From: Pseudomonadota bacterium
GTDB lineage: Bacteria; Pseudomonadota; Alphaproteobacteria; Rhizobiales; Rhizobiaceae
Direction: 5' to 3'
Length of the DNA stretch: 7,912 bases
Assembly (NCBI GenBank): GCA_023393575.1
Contig: JAEWKX010000237.1
Location: 1-7,912 of the forward strand
Each line of letters starts with the position of its first letter. Positions within the stretch are counted from its first letter, which is position 1. The notes under the pieces were generated by a model that was given only the letters and a program-made list of their open reading frames with translations, did no database searches and was not told the DNA's origin. This document shows, one piece after another, positions 6,389 to 7,912 of the stretch. The translations under genes and the position numbers were made by a program.

Positions 6389-6417
6389 CAAATCCTCAGA
6401 GGGAAAGGATAAGAACA

Positions 6418-7389
6418 ATGAGAAATATCCTTGTTGCATTGATGACGAGTGCCATGTCGCTGACCGCCGCACAGACAGTCGCTGCGGCCGACATCGTCCT
6501 CCAGTTGAAGTGGGTGGCCCAGTCCCAGTTCGCCGGCTACTACGTAGCCGATGAGAAAGGATTCTACGAGGAAGAAGGCCTCGACGTCGAGATCAAGGCG
6601 GGCGGACCGGACATCGCGCCGGAACAGGTGATCGCCGGCGGCGGCGCCGACGTCATCGTCGCCTGGATGGGGGGCGCGCTGGTCGCGCGAGAAAAGGGCG
6701 TACCGCTCGTCAACATCGCCCAGCCCTACCAGAAGTCCGGCCTGCAGCTGATTTGTCCCAAGGACGGACCCATCAAGACGGAAGCCGATTTCAAGGGTCA
6801 TACCCTCGGCGTCTGGTTCTTCGGCAACGAATATACGTTGTTCGCCTGGATGTGCAAGCTCGGCCGTTCGACCGCAGGCGGCGCCGACGGCGTCACCGTG
6901 CTGAAGCAGAGCTTCGACGTGCAGCCGCTCGTCCAGAAGCAGGCGGACTGCATCTCGGTGATGACCTACAACGAATACTGGCAGGCGATCGACGCCGGAT
7001 TCAAGCCGGAAGACCTCACCGTCTTCAACTATACCGAGATGGGCAACGACCTGCTGGAGGACGGCCTCTACGTGCTGGAGGACAAGCTGGCCGATCCCAC
7101 GTTCAAGGAAAACATGGTGAAGTTCGTCCGCGCCTCGATGAAGGGCTGGAAATACGCCATGGAGAACCCGGACGAGGCGGCCGAGATCGTCATGGACAAT
7201 GGCGGCCAGGACGACAACCACCAGAAGCGCATGATGGGCGAGGTGGCGAAGCTGATCGGCGACGGCACCGGCAAGCTCGACCCGGCCGTCTACGAGCGCA
7301 CCGCCAAGGCGCTCCTCGACCAGAAGATCATCACCAAGGAGCCGGAAGGCGCCTATACCACTGAGGTTACCGACGCGGCCATGCAATAA
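6418..7389 (+). CDS. Periplasmic substrate-binding protein of the ABC importer (THI5/NMT1-like)
   Basis: Captures the transported compound in the periplasm and delivers it to the two permeases. The 323-residue precursor starts with a Sec signal peptide (MRNILVALMT through VAAA) with likely cleavage after Ala24. The mature start, VLQLKWVAQSQFAGYYVA then EKGFYEEEGLDVEI (27-59), is the hallmark of the NMT1/THI5-like family, whose known members bind pyrimidine precursors of thiamine, riboflavin and related ring compounds. The start at 6418 is backed by GAGGGAAAGGA (about 6399-6409). No thiamine or riboflavin biosynthesis gene or riboswitch is seen nearby, whereas dihydropyrimidinase is; a pyrimidine, dihydropyrimidine or hydantoin ligand is thus inferred. 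It is last in the operon, set apart from permease 2 by a stem-loop, and followed by a terminator. Confidence 0.93.
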   Translation: MRNILVALMTSAMSLTAAQTVAAADIVLQLKWVAQSQFAGYYVADEKGFYEEEGLDVEIKAGGPDIAPEQVIAGGGADVIVAWMGGALVAREKGVPLVNIAQPYQKSGLQLICPKDGPIKTEADFKGHTLGVWFFGNEYTLFAWMCKLGRSTAGGADGVTVLKQSFDVQPLVQKQADCISVMTYNEYWQAIDAGFKPEDLTVFNYTEMGNDLLEDGLYVLEDKLADPTFKENMVKFVRASMKGWKYAMENPDEAAEIVMDNGGQDDNHQKRMMGEVAKLIGDGTGKLDPAVYERTAKALLDQKIITKEPEGAYTTEVTDAAMQ

Positions 7390-7394
7390 CGCGC

Positions 7395-7463
7395 TTGGTA
7401 TACTTTGATACAAATAGAAACGCGCGGTCCGGGAGCCGCGCGTTTTTACGTAAAGCATACCAA
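7395..7463. repeat. 12-bp inverted repeat enclosing the operon terminator
   Basis: TTGGTATACTTT (7395-7406) is the reverse complement of AAAGCATACCAA (7452-7463) apart from one mismatch. The arms sit either side of the terminator hairpin. The left arm also forms an imperfect inverted repeat with ATACAAA (TTGGTAT at 7395-7401 against 7408-7414, six of seven), resembling a repressor operator. Whether the signal works as DNA (two binding sites) or RNA (an outer helix) cannot be told. Confidence 0.5.
7418..7447 (+). terminator. Rho-independent terminator of the ABC operon
   Basis: AAACGCGCGG (7418-7427) and CCGCGCGTTT (7436-7445) form a perfect ten-base-pair stem with an eight-base loop, and the stem runs into five T residues (7443-7447). 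It lies 28 bp after the binding-protein stop codon. This is the clearest terminator in the window and marks the end of the importer transcript. Confidence 0.9.
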
Positions 7464-7481
7464 AATGTAATGTTGCCCATA

Positions 7482-7545
7482 GCCGCAAAGGATTGATTTG
7501 GCAGGTCCATCGACGTAAGAACATTGGCCGGTGAAACTTTGCGGC
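7482..7545. repeat. Perfect 9-bp inverted repeat with 46-bp spacer
   Basis: GCCGCAAAG at 7482-7490 is the exact reverse complement of CTTTGCGGC at 7537-7545. As RNA this would close a stem around a 46-nt internal region. As DNA the arms could be two facing protein-binding sites. No coding frame explains it. Confidence 0.5.
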
Positions 7546-7573
7546 AGCCCTTGCAAGCGTTCTTGCCGGGCAC

Positions 7574-7588
7574 CAACTGTAGTTGACG
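7574..7588. promoter_or_regulatory. Operator-like palindrome overlapping a -35-like hexamer
   Basis: CAACT-GT-AGTTG (7574-7585) is a perfect dyad with a 2-bp centre, and its right half runs into TTGACG (7583-7588), a five-of-six match to the -35 consensus on the plus strand. An operator covering the -35 is a common layout for repressors of efflux pumps. No clear -10 is seen at 16-18 bp, so the promoter part is weak. Confidence 0.35.
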
Positions 7589-7656
7589 TTTCAGCGTTGA
7601 GGGCCGCGGAAATCGCTTCGGACAGACAGCCGACCTGAGCAAGCCCTTTCGCCCTA

Positions 7657-7668
7657 ACTGGATCCAGT
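7657..7668. repeat. 12-bp perfect palindrome upstream of the adaptor start codon
   Basis: ACTGGATCCAGT (7657-7668) is a perfect 12-bp palindrome ending 5 bp before the ATG at 7674, exactly where a ribosome binding site would be expected but is not seen. It may be a protein-binding site or a small stem affecting translation. Confidence 0.4.
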
Positions 7669-7673
7669 AACGC

Positions 7674-7912
7674 ATGCTTCGCAAGTTCCTTCGCCTTGCC
7701 TGTTTCATTCCGGCTGCCACCTTCGTCTTGGCCGCTGCACCCGTCCTCTCGCAGGAGACGGACGAGCCGGCGGCCACAGAGGCAAAACTGCCGTCCATCA
7801 TCGTCACGCAGGTGGCCGAGAGACACCTGACCGATCGGGTGATCGCCACGGGCACCATCCGCCCCGTGCAGGAGGTCTACGTCCAGCCGCTCGTCGACGG
7901 CCTGTCGATCCG
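7674..7912 (+). CDS. Periplasmic adaptor (membrane-fusion) protein of an RND-type efflux pump, N-terminal part
   Basis: The first 79 codons of a gene that runs off the right edge. The product starts with a Sec signal peptide: basic MLRKFLR, a hydrophobic core, and a likely cleavage after LAAAPVLSQ near residue 27. A short acidic, Pro/Ala-rich linker follows, then VTQVAERHLTDRVIATGTI and EVYVQPLVDGLSI. That pattern, a strand with a Gly-Thr turn and then a V-x-P-x-V-D-G-x motif, is the start of the barrel and lipoyl domains of HlyD/AcrA-type adaptors, which link an inner-membrane RND pump to the outer membrane. The start is fixed at 7674 because an in-frame TAA lies two codons upstream (7668-7670) and later starts would remove the signal peptide; no Shine-Dalgarno is visible. 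The importer terminator separates it from the preceding operon. An RND pump gene is expected just downstream, outside the window. Confidence 0.8.
   Translation, partial: MLRKFLRLACFIPAATFVLAAAPVLSQETDEPAATEAKLPSIIVTQVAERHLTDRVIATGTIRPVQEVYVQPLVDGLSI

Larger units (their letters stand above)
7448..7673. other. Intergenic region between importer and efflux genes, rich in inverted repeats
   Basis: This 226-bp gap holds no convincing gene on either strand. It contains a palindrome TTTACGTAAA at 7445-7454 just after the terminator, a perfect 9-bp inverted repeat with a 46-bp spacer (7482-7545), an operator-like CAACTGTAGTTG (7574-7585) overlapping a TTGACG -35-like hexamer, and a 12-bp perfect palindrome just before the next start codon. 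It probably carries the promoter and control sites of the efflux gene; a small RNA is possible. Minus-strand open frames here lack ribosome binding sites and overlap the adaptor gene. Confidence 0.5.

Noticed and set aside
6340..7524. 394-residue minus-strand frame opposite the binding-protein gene
   Set aside because: Crosses the terminator and the stem-loop and has no domain; the plus-strand gene has a signal peptide and family signature.
7367..7858. Minus-strand frames (126 and 163 residues) across the last intergenic region
   Set aside because: They overlap the adaptor gene, whose signal peptide and family motif are clear, and show no ribosome binding site or recognisable domain.
1..7912. 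CRISPR array, tRNA, rRNA, insertion sequence or phage genes
   Set aside because: No regularly spaced direct repeats, RNA gene signatures, transposase or integrase motifs were seen.

Overview
The window is GC-rich, tightly packed DNA whose protein families and codon use fit an alphaproteobacterium, most likely of the Rhizobium/Ensifer/Shinella type. That is inference from protein similarity as I remember it; no rRNA or other phylogenetic marker is present. The theme is catabolism and uptake of pyrimidine-like (or hydantoin-like) cyclic ureides, followed by the start of an apparently unrelated efflux locus.

Layout. (1) Positions 1-1205 hold most of a Zn-dependent M20-type amidohydrolase of the beta-ureidopropionase / N-carbamoyl-amino-acid hydrolase family. 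Its 5' end lies outside the window and its frame is broken by an in-frame TGA at 111-113. (2) A 75-residue coiled-coil protein (1246-1473) follows, with a good candidate promoter of its own. (3) After a 104-bp leader with competing stems comes an intact dihydropyrimidinase/D-hydantoinase (hydA, 1578-3032). (4) A small cupin gene lies on the minus strand (3047-3460), convergent with hydA. (5) A 109-bp divergent spacer leads into a plus-strand ABC importer: ATPase (3570-4358), permease 1 (4348-5232) and permease 2 (5229-6356), whose genes overlap. A 61-bp gap with a 10-bp stem-loop separates these from the periplasmic binding protein (6418-7389). A strong intrinsic terminator closes the operon at 7418-7447. 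(6) A 226-bp intergenic region rich in inverted repeats precedes the first 79 codons of a periplasmic adaptor (membrane-fusion) protein of an efflux pump, which runs off the right edge.

How they work together (inference from context). The importer, with a THI5/NMT1-type binding protein, would bring a pyrimidine or related ring compound into the cell. Reduction would need a dihydropyrimidine dehydrogenase, which is not in the window. HydA opens the dihydropyrimidine or hydantoin ring to an N-carbamoyl amino acid, and the M20 amidohydrolase releases CO2, NH3 and the amino acid. The cupin and the coiled-coil protein have no assigned role.

I did not find a wholly new multi-gene system. The points most worth a second look are the nonsense codon in the amidohydrolase, the extra N-terminal membrane domain of permease 2, the stem-loop that sets apart a binding-protein gene placed last, and the cluster of inverted repeats between the transporter and the efflux gene.
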